Part shown: positions 31,319-40,818 of the stretch, piece after piece
How positions within the stretch are numbered: the first letter of the stretch is position 1
Layout of the letters: each line of letters begins with the position of its first letter
Origin: Carnegiea gigantea
Taxonomy: Eukaryota; Streptophyta; Magnoliopsida; Caryophyllales; Cactaceae
Assembly (NCBI GenBank): GCA_029747015.1
Contig: JAKOGI010002293.1
Span: 1 to 64,000 of the forward strand
Length of the DNA stretch: 64,000 bases
Direction of reading: 5' to 3'
The notes under the pieces: model-generated
Seen by the model: the letters and a program-made list of their open reading frames with translations, nothing else
Database searches by the model: none
What the model was told of the DNA's origin: nothing
Program-made: the position numbers and the translations under genes

Positions 31319-32503
31319 TGATGTATATGTGGGTGGCAAGTGAACCAAATCAAACTCCAACTCAAATAAGCCAAATTGGAAAGAGAAATGAAAGATGGAT
31401 GAGATGGATGAAGAACTTCACTACACAAGAAAACGGGATAGAACAAGATCTTGTAATTGAGATAATCCTTCACGGAGCCACTCAATGACTTGATCTTGGG
31501 CTAATTCTCTTGTCTTACCAAGGAATCACTCCAATTGGAAAAGATAGAGAACCTAGGACACCACTTGAATTAGCCAAATTCAAGATATAGAACTAGGAAT
31601 TTTTGAGACACAAATGAGAATCACTCTCAAAGGTGCTTGTATTACTTTGGAAATCTCTTACAATGCTGTATGATTAGCTTCACATGCCCCTCCCCTTTTA
31701 TAGACTCAGCAAAAGACAATCAAAAGACTCAAATAACTCCTAACAATTAAAACTAGCTAATGAAAAGTCTAAGAAAAAATGAAAAGACACATCATAAAAG
31801 GGGTGGGGGAGGTTACAAGGAATATTCTAGGATTTTTGCAGCTGATTACATCAATCTAGAAGCATCTAGAACGTGCACAATATCAGCCACACAAATATAT
31901 GTAACCTAAGACTCTTCATATTCCCAGCATTAATCCTTGCAACTGCCTCAACTTCAACAGAGCATAACTTCCATAATACTCGGCCAAATTACGCGTTCTT
32001 GGGCTTGTTAGAAAGCCCTGGAAGTCTATTTTCCAGAATGGGCTCATTTGCTCAATTTGGATAAGCGGTTTGAACGTTATGGCCCAAACAATGCACCTAT
32101 CTCAGACTGGACTGGATCAGCACAACGTATTTTGAGTGATATTTTGCCCAATCAAATGATGTCCAAATTAAACAAACTTGGGCTTATTTGAAAGCTGAAA
32201 TCTTAAACTTCAAAACTATGTGGAGCCTCAAGTTGTGGGACCACTTTAGGTAGGCCAAAAGTGCACACAAAAAGCGGGAAATTTCTGGATGAAGGCGGCA
32301 CTACCTCTTCGGGTATGAACGCCAATTTCCGGCAAAATTTTGCAACTTCTTTGACTTCTTCATGGTGTCTAAAGTCCTTGAACTCGCATAATAAGAGAAA
32401 ATATGAGAGTTCCCATGCACGCTCTTGTTTGACACTTTTCTTCTTGGAAGTTGACCTTGAATAAAAATAAAAATAAAAATGATGCATATGGGAATATGCA
32501 TCA
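31319..32503 (-). repeat. K right (5') LTR
   Basis: 1185 bp, a little longer than the left LTR, in part through extra AAAAATA repeats near 32462-32479. It ends with the palindromic terminus at 32480-32503, then the TSD GGATT. Confidence 0.9.
31695..31703 (-). promoter_or_regulatory. TATA box in K right LTR
   Basis: The minus strand reads CTATAAAAG. This is the promoter expected to drive the K genomic RNA. Confidence 0.55.
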
Positions 32504-32508
32504 GGATT

Positions 32509-32975
32509 TTCCCCTTTCCCTTCCTTGCCCTTTTGGCCACTAAGTTAGCCCACCAAATTGAAGCATATTTGCGAAGATTAAGGGCTACAAGTTTTACCTT
32601 TTTCTCATCCGGGATGTCCTTGTAGTCGAACACCCTCTCAACAGTTCGAAGCCAATCTAAGAACTCATCGGGGTCTAGGTGGCCTTCATACTCGGGTATG
32701 TCGACTTTGAAGTCAAGGTTGCCACCTCCACTAGGTCGGTATGGTCTTCCTCCCTCGTCCTCTTCACTAGATGACTCACGAGGGTAACTTCCTTCTTCCT
32801 CGGGACCAATTCGAGGTCCTTGCTCCGTGGGGCTCCTAGAGTCCCTCAAACTTCTCCTCTTTTCTTCTAGGAGTTGGCCTAATTGAGTTTGGAGATACTT
32901 GACCCTAGCCTCCAACTCGGCCTTCTCGTTAAGGGCAGCCTCGGCCACTTGTTCCGGGGTGAGGCTTGAAGACAT
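32509..32975 (-). pseudogene. J gag N-terminus, cut by K insertion
   Basis: It begins at the ATG at 32975 (MSSSLTPEQVAEAALNEKAE). A coiled-coil-like segment, an acidic linker and the start of capsid (FKVDIPEYEGHLDPDEFLDW, KYASIWWANLVAKRARKGKG) follow, then the K insertion. The frame is open upstream to 33383, through the hairpins and the primer site into the LTR. The remainder continues at 28494. Confidence 0.85.
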
Positions 32976-33022
32976 GGTGGTAGTAGGGAGGGAGATGTGA
33001 TGTTTTGGGTCGGATAGCAAAC

Positions 33023-33130
33023 GGCACGGTCGTGCTGTAGGGCACGGCCTACCCGTGCTAGGCTGTTGGAATCGAATGGGAGTGTTGGGCAGAAGGCACG
33101 GTTGTGCCGAGCGGCACGGGGTACCCGTGC
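33023..33130 (-). other. Two nested hairpins in J leader
   Basis: Copies at 33023-33058 and 33095-33130, with GGCACGG arms as in other families. A third, weaker CACG element follows near 33145. Confidence 0.6.
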
Positions 33131-33257
33131 TTACGTTCTGTCCTGGGCACGGCAAAAACGTGCAAAGGAGAGGAAGGGAGATGTGTTTAAGGGTGTTTGT
33201 GGCTAAGTGTTTGGGGCTGTGTTTGTAGGTGGAAGCAAGCTCAGGAGGGTAGCCAAA

Positions 33258-33269
33258 GCTCTGATACCA
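33258..33269 (-). other. Primer binding site of J
   Basis: The minus strand reads TGGTATCAGAGC, two bases from the LTR at 33272. Confidence 0.9.
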
Positions 33270-33271
33270 AT

Positions 33272-34350
33272 TGATGTATCTCCCCTTACACTTGCCAAAG
33301 AAATGGAAGCAAAGGAAAGGTAGGCGTGTGAAGATGGGAGAAGAACAAGTTGATAGAACAAGTGCCTTCAAGAGATAATCCAAGAGGAGCCACTCTTGTT
33401 GAACACTTGGGCAATCTCTTTAGATCAATTAGGATACAAAAACACCACCTAATTGAGATAAAGAGACCTAGAAACCACTTAAGTTGCCACACTTAAGATA
33501 TAGAACTAGAATTGGGAGAGACAATGCTCAAATTTGTATTCAATTTGACAAAAGACCCTTACAAAAGGAAGAGAGGGGATATTTATAGACCACAACCTCC
33601 CTTACTCGGCCAAGGGCTGCAAAAACCAGCTGAAAAGTGACTAAATGACTAAGCCTAAGCTAGATTACAAGTACAAGTTGATTATACAAGTGATCTAGCC
33701 TAACCTTGACACCTCACTAGCTTAATTAATCTCAAGATTGAGGTGTCAAGCATCCAAAAGCCAATGTGCAGCAGCTTGGGGCCTTGAATCTGTCAAGGGG
33801 ACAGAGTACACTCCAAAACCAAGGTTGCAGCCGGCCCTCCCTTGTAACCGGTTAAAAGGAATTTCCTTCCTTCTTTGGCTGGATAAAAGAAGCACAAGTG
33901 GTCCCTTAGCTCAACTTTAGGGCCATGATTTGATAAATATTTAGGTGCCTTTTCATGCCCTAAAGTTTGACAAAAGTTGGAGTTGAATAGGTCAGCGAAT
34001 CGTCCCCTTAATTCAGGCTGTGCTGGATTGCACCCTGCAGTGCGCGGTCTTCGGTTTTGGCTTGGTTGACTGACCAAATGGACTCCAAATGCCTTGCAAA
34101 AGGTCTTGTTGGAAAGCTAAGATCTTAAGTTTCAAGGGGGTGGTGCGTGCAGGAAATTTCCCCTTCTACATTTTGCTCCAACAAGGAAACAAAACCGGGC
34201 CAGAAACGGTATGAACTGGGCAGTTCGATTTCTTCTTTGTGCATGTGATTTCTGACTAAGGCATGAACTTATTTGGCCTCCTTGGACTCCTTAGCAGGAG
34301 AGGGATCATTGGCAATGGTTTTGGAAGGTTTGGTTGGATGGTCCCCATCA
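33272..34350 (-). repeat. J 5' LTR
   Basis: 1079 bp, TGATGTATCTC...CCCCATCA, equal in length to the 3' LTR. It is followed by the TSD CATCC and the rest of the H LTR. Confidence 0.9.
33580..33588 (-). promoter_or_regulatory. TATA box in J 5' LTR
   Basis: The minus strand reads CTATAAATA, in the same context as 23844-23852. Confidence 0.55.
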
Positions 34351-34355
34351 CATCC

Positions 34356-34543
34356 CCTCACCTTCAAGTCCCAAAAGGTGCACAAAACCGGGCCAATTTC
34401 CGGTCGAATCTGCCCAGGTTCTGTCCGTGTGTTCCAAGGTGTTCTTGACCAATGCATGAACGTTCTTGATTTCCTTGGGGCTAGAATGGATGTGTGGGCT
34501 TGTTGGTTGTATGCTAAGAGCTTGTGCTTGATAGTCCCCATCA
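34356..34543 (-). repeat. H 5' LTR, part beyond J
   Basis: This is the outer end of the H LTR, ending CCCCATCA at 34543. The target sequence beginning GTTATATC follows. Confidence 0.8.
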
Positions 34544-34747
34544 GTTATATCTTGAGCTTGGCAACTCAAGTGGGTCTCTAGGTCTCTTTCTCTCAACTAG
34601 AAGGTGATTAAATTCTGTAACTAGTTGATACAAAGAGATTGCCCAAGTGTTCTCCAAGGGTGGCTCCTAGGATTATCCCTTAAAAGGTCACTTGTGATGG
34701 AGTCCTACCTAGCCAAGACCTTGATCATAAAGACACAAGTCCAACTA
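34544..34747 (+). repeat. I-type LTR fragment that received H
   Basis: Bases 34544-34706 match the LTRs of I from about 54719 (GAGCTTGGCAACTCAAGTGG and onward), so H was inserted in an I-type LTR whose left part is gone. About 34707-34747 matches nothing else recognised here. Confidence 0.7.
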
Positions 34748-35240
34748 GTCAATCAGCCGGTTTCTGCCTCATATTGTCATGCATGTTTGACACATCAAAT
34801 GTTGACTAATTGCTACGTTTCTTGCATGGATGGAAACCTCAAGATGTCTAGTTTACCCTCCAACTTGAATCGCAGCAATCGGACTTCATTTGCCCCTTGA
34901 ACAAACCAGAATTCCAAGACCGTGCAGTTTGTAGTGCAATACGGACAGGGTCAAAAGATAAGCTGTTTTAAGCAACCAATTGAACTCCAAATAATATGAA
35001 ACCAATTGGACTTAAAAGCTAAGATCTTGAGCTTGAAAATTCCCCAAAAAACGAGCACCAAAACGTGCTTAATCCTATGTAATTAGATAACAAAAACCGG
35101 GTGAAAATCTGGATGAGAACCCGGGTGCATCACCTTGTGTTTTCTCCATCAAGTGACTTATGGCCGTGACTTTGGACTTGATTTCTTGATTGTTCTGGAC
35201 CATTGAAACATTATTGGACCTTGAGGATGGACCTCCATCA
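34748..35240 (-). repeat. E left (3') LTR, truncated
   Basis: Nearly identical to the last 490 bp of the right LTR, ending ACCTCCATCA. It begins abruptly at GTCAATCAGCC. Confidence 0.85.
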
Positions 35241-35718
35241 CTCTTCCTCTCCCTAGTTCTCTTAGCATTAAGGTTTGTCCACCACAAGGAGGCATATTTC
35301 TTTAGTCTAAGAGCAACTATCTTGACTTTCTTATCCTCCGGAATCTCCTTAAACTCAAAGATACGTTCCACTATTTGTAACCATTCAATGAACTCATCAG
35401 GATCTAGCTTACCTTCAAACTCAGGAATTTCAACCTTGAATTCATTAGAGTTGAAAGTAGGTCGTGTTCTTCTTTGTGTTCTTTCGAATGGTACATCCTC
35501 TTCAGAGAATGATATTGCATTGCTAGCTTCCTCTTCATGGCCATAATCCGTCCCAATTCGAATGCTTGGTGGCTCTTGGAACTTTTGCTTCTGTTTCATG
35601 TAGTTTCCAAGTTGTTTTCTCAAGTACTCATTTCGAGCCTTGAGTTACTCACACTCATCTCTTACATTTGCTTGGAAAGAACCTCAAGCTTCTCTTCCAC
35701 AGACATGCTAGTACTCAT
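35241..35718 (-). pseudogene. E gag N-terminal half running into the LTR
   Basis: It starts at the ATG at 35718. An in-frame stop near 35660 and a short deletion follow, then an open frame from 35623 with coiled coil and capsid (FKVEIPEFEGKLDPDEFIEW, KYASLWWTNLNAKRTRERKS). After RERKS, the residues of a GAGAGGAAGAG purine run, the LTR begins. The frame continues 55 codons into it (DGGPSSRSNNVSMVQNN and on to 35075). There is no zinc knuckle and no pol. Confidence 0.75.
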
Positions 35719-35816
35719 TGTGATCGTAGGAATGAACGGTTTGCGCTTGACTGTATTTGAAATGATTTCAGAGATAGGCTGGGAATGGCGTGGGGTTCAG
35801 GCAAGGAGCGGAACTT

Positions 35817-35828
35817 GCTCTGATACCA
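35817..35828 (-). other. Primer binding site of E
   Basis: The minus strand reads TGGTATCAGAGC, four bases from the LTR at 35833. Confidence 0.9.
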
Positions 35829-35918
35829 AAATTGATGTAAGTTTCAAGGGAATGAAGCAACCCAAGTTAACTCACGTCAAAGAATACTAGAAAACAAGCA
35901 AACACTCACGGCCAGGGA

Positions 35919-35955
35919 GGCACGGTCGTGCTTGATGGCACGGGGGGACCGTGCC
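35919..35955 (-). other. Nested hairpin in E LTR (U5)
   Basis: The sense RNA has a perfect 8-bp outer stem GGCACGGU/ACCGUGCC and an inner CGUGC/GCACG stem. It is the most regular copy in the window. Confidence 0.7.
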
Positions 35956-36445
35956 AATTTGCTGCCTTGCTTGCCTAGGAAGTTCCTTCTTCACGGTTTG
36001 AGGTAGCTTTGAGGTTTAATGGAAGTCTGATGCAATTAGCTTTGTCTTGGTCTTGATTTTGTGTGGAAATGAGTAAACAAAGGAGTAAAGGAAGTGAGGA
36101 AAGAAAGGAGGATTCAAAACACTAAGAAGATCAAGAGGGAGCTCACGGTTTGAGAGGAGAGAAACCAAGAGCTAGCTTAAGAACTTCAAGTGTGTTTAAT
36201 GAATTTTGGATAGTTCTAAGCTAGATGATTAGATAAGATACACCACTAATCACTTAGCTTAAGGCCCTTAATCTTGGATTAGGATAAGATACACCACCTA
36301 ACCAAAGATCAAGACTCACTTGGTCACCACCTTAATCGGCCACAATTAAGGATAAGCAAGTTAAGTGTTTAGGAAATCACAAGACACAAAGTCTTTGCTC
36401 TCAACTGAATAATCAAATCTATATGCTTAAAATGAACATACAAGG

Positions 36446-36453
36446 CTTTTATA
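36446..36453 (-). promoter_or_regulatory. TATA box in E 5' LTR
   Basis: The minus strand reads TATAAAAG. Confidence 0.55.
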
Positions 36454-37376
36454 TGGCCTTGAGAATACATGAGAGAACTTTCCTTCTAAGGTAGGAAAGT
36501 CATTAAGTATGCCTAAGACTACTTAGTGCACGGTTTGGCCTAAAACAAACATAAACTGAAAGTTTAAGTTACAAAGCATGATTTTATCTTCCTAAGTTCT
36601 TTCCTATGCATTAAGGAATGTCAATGACTCAATTTCCCAGCTAGGAAGGTAAGGTTTCACGGCTGGCCACCTCAAAAGAGCTGAAGAATGCATGGTTGCC
36701 ATGTCATGCTAGAGTGGCCGTGTGAAAGCTTGCAAAATAGAGGCTTTTCCCTTGCTCCACGTGTCTCTCTCATGGGTGGCTGGGTGGCAGCTTACCAAGC
36801 AGCTCAATTTGACCTGGTAGGCAAGCTTGCACCTTAAGCAAACCCCTTGAAGGAGGAAAACTACTAGGCTAAGTAACCGGGTGTCAATCAGCCGGTTTCT
36901 GCCTCAGATTGTCATGCATGTTTGACACATCAAATGTTGACTAATTGCTACGTTTCTTGCATGGATGGAAACCTCAAGATGTCTAGTTTACCCTCCAACT
37001 TGAATCGCAGCAATCGGACTTCATTTGCCCCCTGAACAAACCAGAATTCCAAAACCATGCAGTTTGTAGTGCAATCCAGACAGGGTCAAAAGATGAGCTG
37101 TTTTAAGCAACCAATTGAACTCCAAATAATATGAAACCAATTGGACTTAAAAGCTAAGATCTTGAGCTTGAAAATTCCCCAAACAATGAGCACCAAAACG
37201 TGCCTTAATCCTATGTAATTAGATAACAAAAACCGGATGAAAATCTGGATGAGAACCCGGGTGCATCACCTTGTGTTTTCTCCATCAAGTGACTTATGGC
37301 CGTGACTTTGGACTTGATTTCTTGATTGTTCTGGACCATTGAAACATTATTGGACCTTGAGGATGGACCTCCATCA

Positions 37377-39040
37377 AAAACCAACATACACAAAGCCTTT
37401 CATTCGGAACCAACCTTTTAACAAGGGGAGTTCCAACCCACCTACTAAACCACAAACTCCCTCTCCCTTTAAGCCACAAACTCCCTTTCCCTTTAATCCA
37501 CAAAGAACCACGGCTCCTCAAAAAGCTCCAGCAACCCATTTCAGCCTAACCCAAACCCCATGAGCAATAGAAGATGTTTCAAGTGTCAAGGGCTTGGTCA
37601 TATTGCCTCAGAATGTCCAAACAGAAAAGTTATCACTTTGGCTGAGTGGACCGCCGTGAAAGAGGATTTTCAAGAGGAAGAAAATAAGGTTGAAAGTGAG
37701 TCAGAAGTTGAAGAAACTCAAGATGAGGTTATTGAGGAAGCAGATGAAGGTGGACTCTTAGTTTTGAGAAGAGTTCTAAGCAATCAGAAAGGAGCTAAGG
37801 ATGAACAAAGAGAGAATATCTTTCACACTCGATGTACCACCCAAGGAAAGATATGTTCTTTGATCATTGATGGAGGAAGTTGCGCTAATGTGGTTTCTCT
37901 AAGCATGATTGAGAAACTAGGGCTGCAAACAATGACTCACCCACATCCATACAACATCCAGTGGCTAAATCAAAGCAAGGACATTCAGGTGAATTCTCAT
38001 TGTTTGATTTCCTTTTCCATTGGAAAGAGCGATCAAGATGAGTTATGGTGTGATGTTATTCCTATGGATGCATGTCATGTGTTATTAGGACGACCATGGT
38101 TGTATGATCGAAAGGTTATGCATAATGGTTACCTGAATACCTATTCATTTTCCAAAGATGGCAAGAAGATTACCCTAGCCCCATTATCCCCTCCAAGCTC
38201 CACGAAATTCAACCACAGAAAAAGCCTAAGCATGTTGATTGTTTGCTATCCGTGAGTGAACCCATTTTAAAGGCTTCTCAACATGAGTTTAAGGCCTTTA
38301 GAGAATGGATATTGAACATCCAAAGTGACCTAGAAAATATGTTGCCCACTCACCCCATTGCAAGGACACTCCTTGAAAATTTCTGTCATGTGTTCCCCGA
38401 TGAGATTCCCACGGGTTTACCCCCAAAAAGAGACATACAACACCACATTGATCTTATTCCTGGTTCCGTCCTACCTAACAAACCAGCATATAGGATGAAC
38501 CCAAAGGATACTAATGAGATTCAAAGACAAGTTGCAGAGTTGCAGGAAAAGGGATTGATTCGAGAGTCTTTGAGTCCCTGTGCCGTTCCAACTCTTCTAG
38601 TACCAAAGAAAGATGGAGGAATGAGAATGTGTGTTGATAGCGGGGCCATTAACAAGATTACAATCAAGTATAGGTATCCTATACCAAGACTTGAAGATAT
38701 GCTCGACGAGTTATATAGCTCTAAGGTGTTTTCAAAGATTGATCTTCGAAGTGGTTACTACCAAATCAGAATCAGAGAAGGTGATGAATGGAAGACAGCT
38801 TTTAAAATAAAAGGTGGACTCTATGAATGGTTGGTAATGCCTTTTGGTCTTTCTAATGCACCTAGTACTTTCATGAGGTTAATGAACCAAGTGTTTCGAC
38901 CTTATATTAAAAAGTTTGTGGTAGTATACTTTGATGACATTCTGATTTATTCTAAGAATGAGCATGAGCACCAAGATCACCTAACTCAAGTTATGCTTGT
39001 CTTAGAACGTGAGAAGTTATTTGGTAACTGTAAGAAGTGT
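37377..39040 (+). pseudogene. D gag end, protease and RT
   Basis: It contains a Pro-rich gag linker and zinc knuckle CFKCQGLGHIASEC at 37572-37613. An acidic spacer, protease (LIIDGGSCANVVS) and RT ([31 protein letters not shown] intact) follow. Frameshifts lie just before the knuckle (37500-37560) and in the protease-RT linker (about 38205-38240). RT stops at NCKKC, where L is inserted; the next residues (AFFTPEVTF) resume at 40820. The D pol is distinct from A/H/J at many positions, for example GGMRM for GSMRM. Confidence 0.85.
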
Positions 39041-40400
39041 TGATGTATATAGGAGCACCCAAATGACCAAGCTAAGTATTTTTGTGGTTTTTATAATTGA
39101 GAAAACAAGGAAAAGTAAAAAGGATAGTTCAAGGTTGTGTTTGAGATAATCCTTCCGAAGCCACTCAAACCAAACCTTGGGCAATCCCTTAACTCAACTA
39201 GGATATAGAAATTAATCACTACCAAGTTGAGAATGAGGGACCTAGAACACCACTTGAGGATGCCACTCTCAAGATATAGAACTAGGGATTTATAAGGAAT
39301 AGAACAAATACTCTTTGTTTGAACTTGCTTTGTATTACTTGAATGACTTGATTTTATGCTAAGCAACTCAATTTATGGCCTTTATATAGGGTAGGCCTTA
39401 CATAATGAAAAGACATAACATTTCACGAAAAGATGTAAAGGAAAAAACCAAAAAACAAGTACACTTTGCTGCTTGCTTCATTCGGATGCACCTAGGATGA
39501 AAAGGTGTGTCTCTTGGTGACTTTAGGTGTGAAAAAGAGGTAGCAGCAAAAGGAGATCCATGCACCTCTTAATTCACACATTCAGATCTTGTTAGGGGAG
39601 AAGGAACTCAGTTTTGTAGGAGGAACAATGCACCAAGGCCGAAATGAGAGAGAAAGAACCATGTTCACACGCTTTGTAATTAATGCATTCACACGTGCAG
39701 CAAGTCCAACTTCCAGGAGGAATATCTCTCTGAATACTCAGCCAAATTCGGTGATCTTAGGCTTGTTGGAAAGCTCAGGATGTCTAGTTTCTAGGGAATG
39801 TACGTTTTCTGAAATTGGACCAGTATAGCAAAAGTTATGGCCCAAAGAGTGAAGACTGTCCAAACTGTCCTGGGCTAAAATACCGTGAGCTTGTGGGCTT
39901 TATTTGACCATTCACATGAACTCCAAATAATACGTGGTTGGTCTTGTTGAAAAGCTTATTCTTTAAGATTGAATAAGGGGAAGACCTTTATGAGAAATGC
40001 CCACTATTTCTTACTGCAACAGACACACAAAACCGGACATGTGTTCGGTCGAACTGGGCATGAAAAGGGGGCTGTGATTTAAGGCATTTCAGACCATCGT
40101 TGTGACCTTCTTGGCCTCCTTGGCCTTCTTCTGACCTTCCTTGACTTCTCTAGAGGCATTAGGGTTTTGGGCATGATGGTCTCCATTATTGAAATGTAAG
40201 GTACTCTTGATCCCCATTTGGAAAAACCGTTTGGAAAAGGCACTTTAAAGTTCAAATAAAACTCCATAAAGTGTCTTTTGTCATAAAATTCAAATATTGG
40301 AACCAAAGAGGAGCCTTGCCATGCATGAACTTGTTTAAAACTTACCTCCCTTGAAGTTGAGTTTAAAGAATGAAAATGATCCCCTTGAAAATATACATCA
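39041..40400 (-). repeat. L left (3') LTR
   Basis: 1360 bp, with a TATA-like CCTATATAAAGG on the minus strand at about 39380-39391. The first 320 bases of the sense LTR are open as a continuation of the L ORF. Confidence 0.8.
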
Positions 40401-40807
40401 ATCCCTCTCTCTTCGAAAAGAATTGTCCTCAATTCTTGTTGTGAATGAGGCCATTCTTCTGGAGGCAAGAGTTGCTTAAATTCTTCAGCAACCCAACAAG
40501 GCTTTAACTCGGGCACTTCGAGTTCTTCAACTTCATGCTCTTCAATTCTTGGGGGTACGTTCCAACTCTCCTCATTATCTACTTCATCATAGGCATCAAA
40601 GATGAGAGGTAGATCAAAGTCAACGTTACTATTTTCTTGATAAGGGCCTTCTTCATTTAAGACAAATGGACAGCTAACTTCTTTTTCTTCCTTCATGGCT
40701 GCTTCCCATTCGGTCAAGGTGATGAATTCCTTGTTGGGGCAGTCCGAGGGTGCATGACCAAAGCCTTTACACTTAGAACACCTTTTGATACTCATGCTAG
40801 AACTCAT
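40079..40807 (-). CDS. L zinc-knuckle protein reading into the LTR
   Basis: An ORF of 242 codons, beginning MSSSMSIK and immediately followed by a zinc knuckle CSKCKGFGHAPSDC (residues 10-23). The capsid domain that precedes the knuckle in other gags is absent. An acidic segment with PPRIEEHEVEELEVPELKPC and VAEEFKQLLPPEEW follows, similar to K. The frame then passes the LTR boundary (40400) without a stop. It continues for 107 codons with HFHSLNSTSREVSFKQVHAW and EFYDKRHF, similar to the LTR-encoded tails of K and of the LTR at 1-1139. The end is very basic (RKVRRRPRRPRRSQR). Function unknown; it may be an RNA-binding accessory protein. Confidence 0.6.
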   Translation of the reverse strand: MSSSMSIKRCSKCKGFGHAPSDCPNKEFITLTEWEAAMKEEKEVSCPFVLNEEGPYQENSNVDFDLPLIFDAYDEVDNEESWNVPPRIEEHEVEELEVPELKPCWVAEEFKQLLPPEEWPHSQQELRTILFEERGIDVYFQGDHFHSLNSTSREVSFKQVHAWQGSSLVPIFEFYDKRHFMEFYLNFKVPFPNGFSKWGSRVPYISIMETIMPKTLMPLEKSRKVRRRPRRPRRSQRWSEMP

Positions 40808-40818
40808 GGTAGGACCTG

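Larger units (their letters stand above)
28495..32503 (-). mobile_element. K: gag-only element sharing LTR and leader with A
   Basis: LTRs at 28495-29667 and 31319-32503, TSD GGATT (28490-28494 and 32504-32508), primer site, and a 1.65-kb internal region with only a gag-like frame. The U5 part of the LTR and the leader with three hairpins are nearly identical to the A family. The U3 start and the gag are not. It is inserted in J gag. A K-type LTR also lies at 1-1139, so the family has moved more than once. Confidence 0.9.
23536..34350 (-). mobile_element. J: full-length gypsy element, gag split by K
   Basis: LTRs of equal length (1079 bp) at 23536-24614 and 33272-34350, TSD CATCC, primer site, leader hairpins, gag, protease, RT, RNase H, integrase and polypurine tract are all present. 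K (28495-32503) interrupts gag. All coding domains carry lesions, including the RT active site. The LTR pair differs at only a few positions by eye. Confidence 0.9.
19471..34543 (-). mobile_element. H: gypsy element, truncated and split by J
   Basis: Gag through the start of RNase H (19471-22318), leader with hairpins, primer site, and a 5' LTR split into 22606-23535 and 34356-34543 by J. The left part (integrase, 3' LTR) is lost at the A3 insertion. The H LTR and leader resemble those of I (50509-54982), so H and I belong to one family. H itself sits in an I-type LTR fragment that resumes at 34544. Confidence 0.85.
34748..37376 (-). mobile_element. E: minimal gag-tail gypsy element
   Basis: The left (3') LTR is truncated (34748-35240). 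The right (5') LTR (35833-37376) is complete, with primer site. The internal region is only 592 bp and holds the first part of gag. The 3' LTR starts inside what is gag coding sequence in other families, directly after a purine-rich run. Its LTR-encoded peptide resembles the pol tail of D, so E is probably a deletion derivative related to D. Confidence 0.8.
35833..37376 (-). repeat. E right (5') LTR
   Basis: 1544 bp, TGATGTAAGTTTC...ACCTCCATCA. It has the hairpin at 35919-35955 and a TATA box at 36446-36453. Its central part is related to the G LTR (for example CGGCCACAATTAAGGATAAG). Confidence 0.85.
39041..40818 (-). mobile_element. L: gag-only element relic inside D
   Basis: The left LTR 39041-40400 (TGATGTATATAGGAG...ATACATCA) is complete. 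About 400 bp of internal sequence with one ORF follows, then TGATG and D. The right LTR, primer site and leader are missing. A TSD starting AGTGT is visible on the left (39036-39040), but the right copy is altered, so a deletion removed the right end together with part of the flank. Confidence 0.75.

Noticed and set aside
34707..34747. Possible unique host sequence between the I-type LTR fragment and E
   Set aside because: Only about 40 bases remain and they cannot be assigned. Too short to claim as host DNA.
35919..35955. CACG/CGTG motifs as plant G-box-like transcription factor sites
   Set aside because: The core CACGTG is not formed, and the conserved feature is the pairing of distant arms in the transcribed leader. 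RNA structure explains more.
40079..40807. Arg-rich end of the L protein (RKVRRRPRRPRRSQR) as a nuclear localisation signal
   Set aside because: It is encoded in the LTR and seen in a single relic copy, so no functional claim can be made from one sequence.
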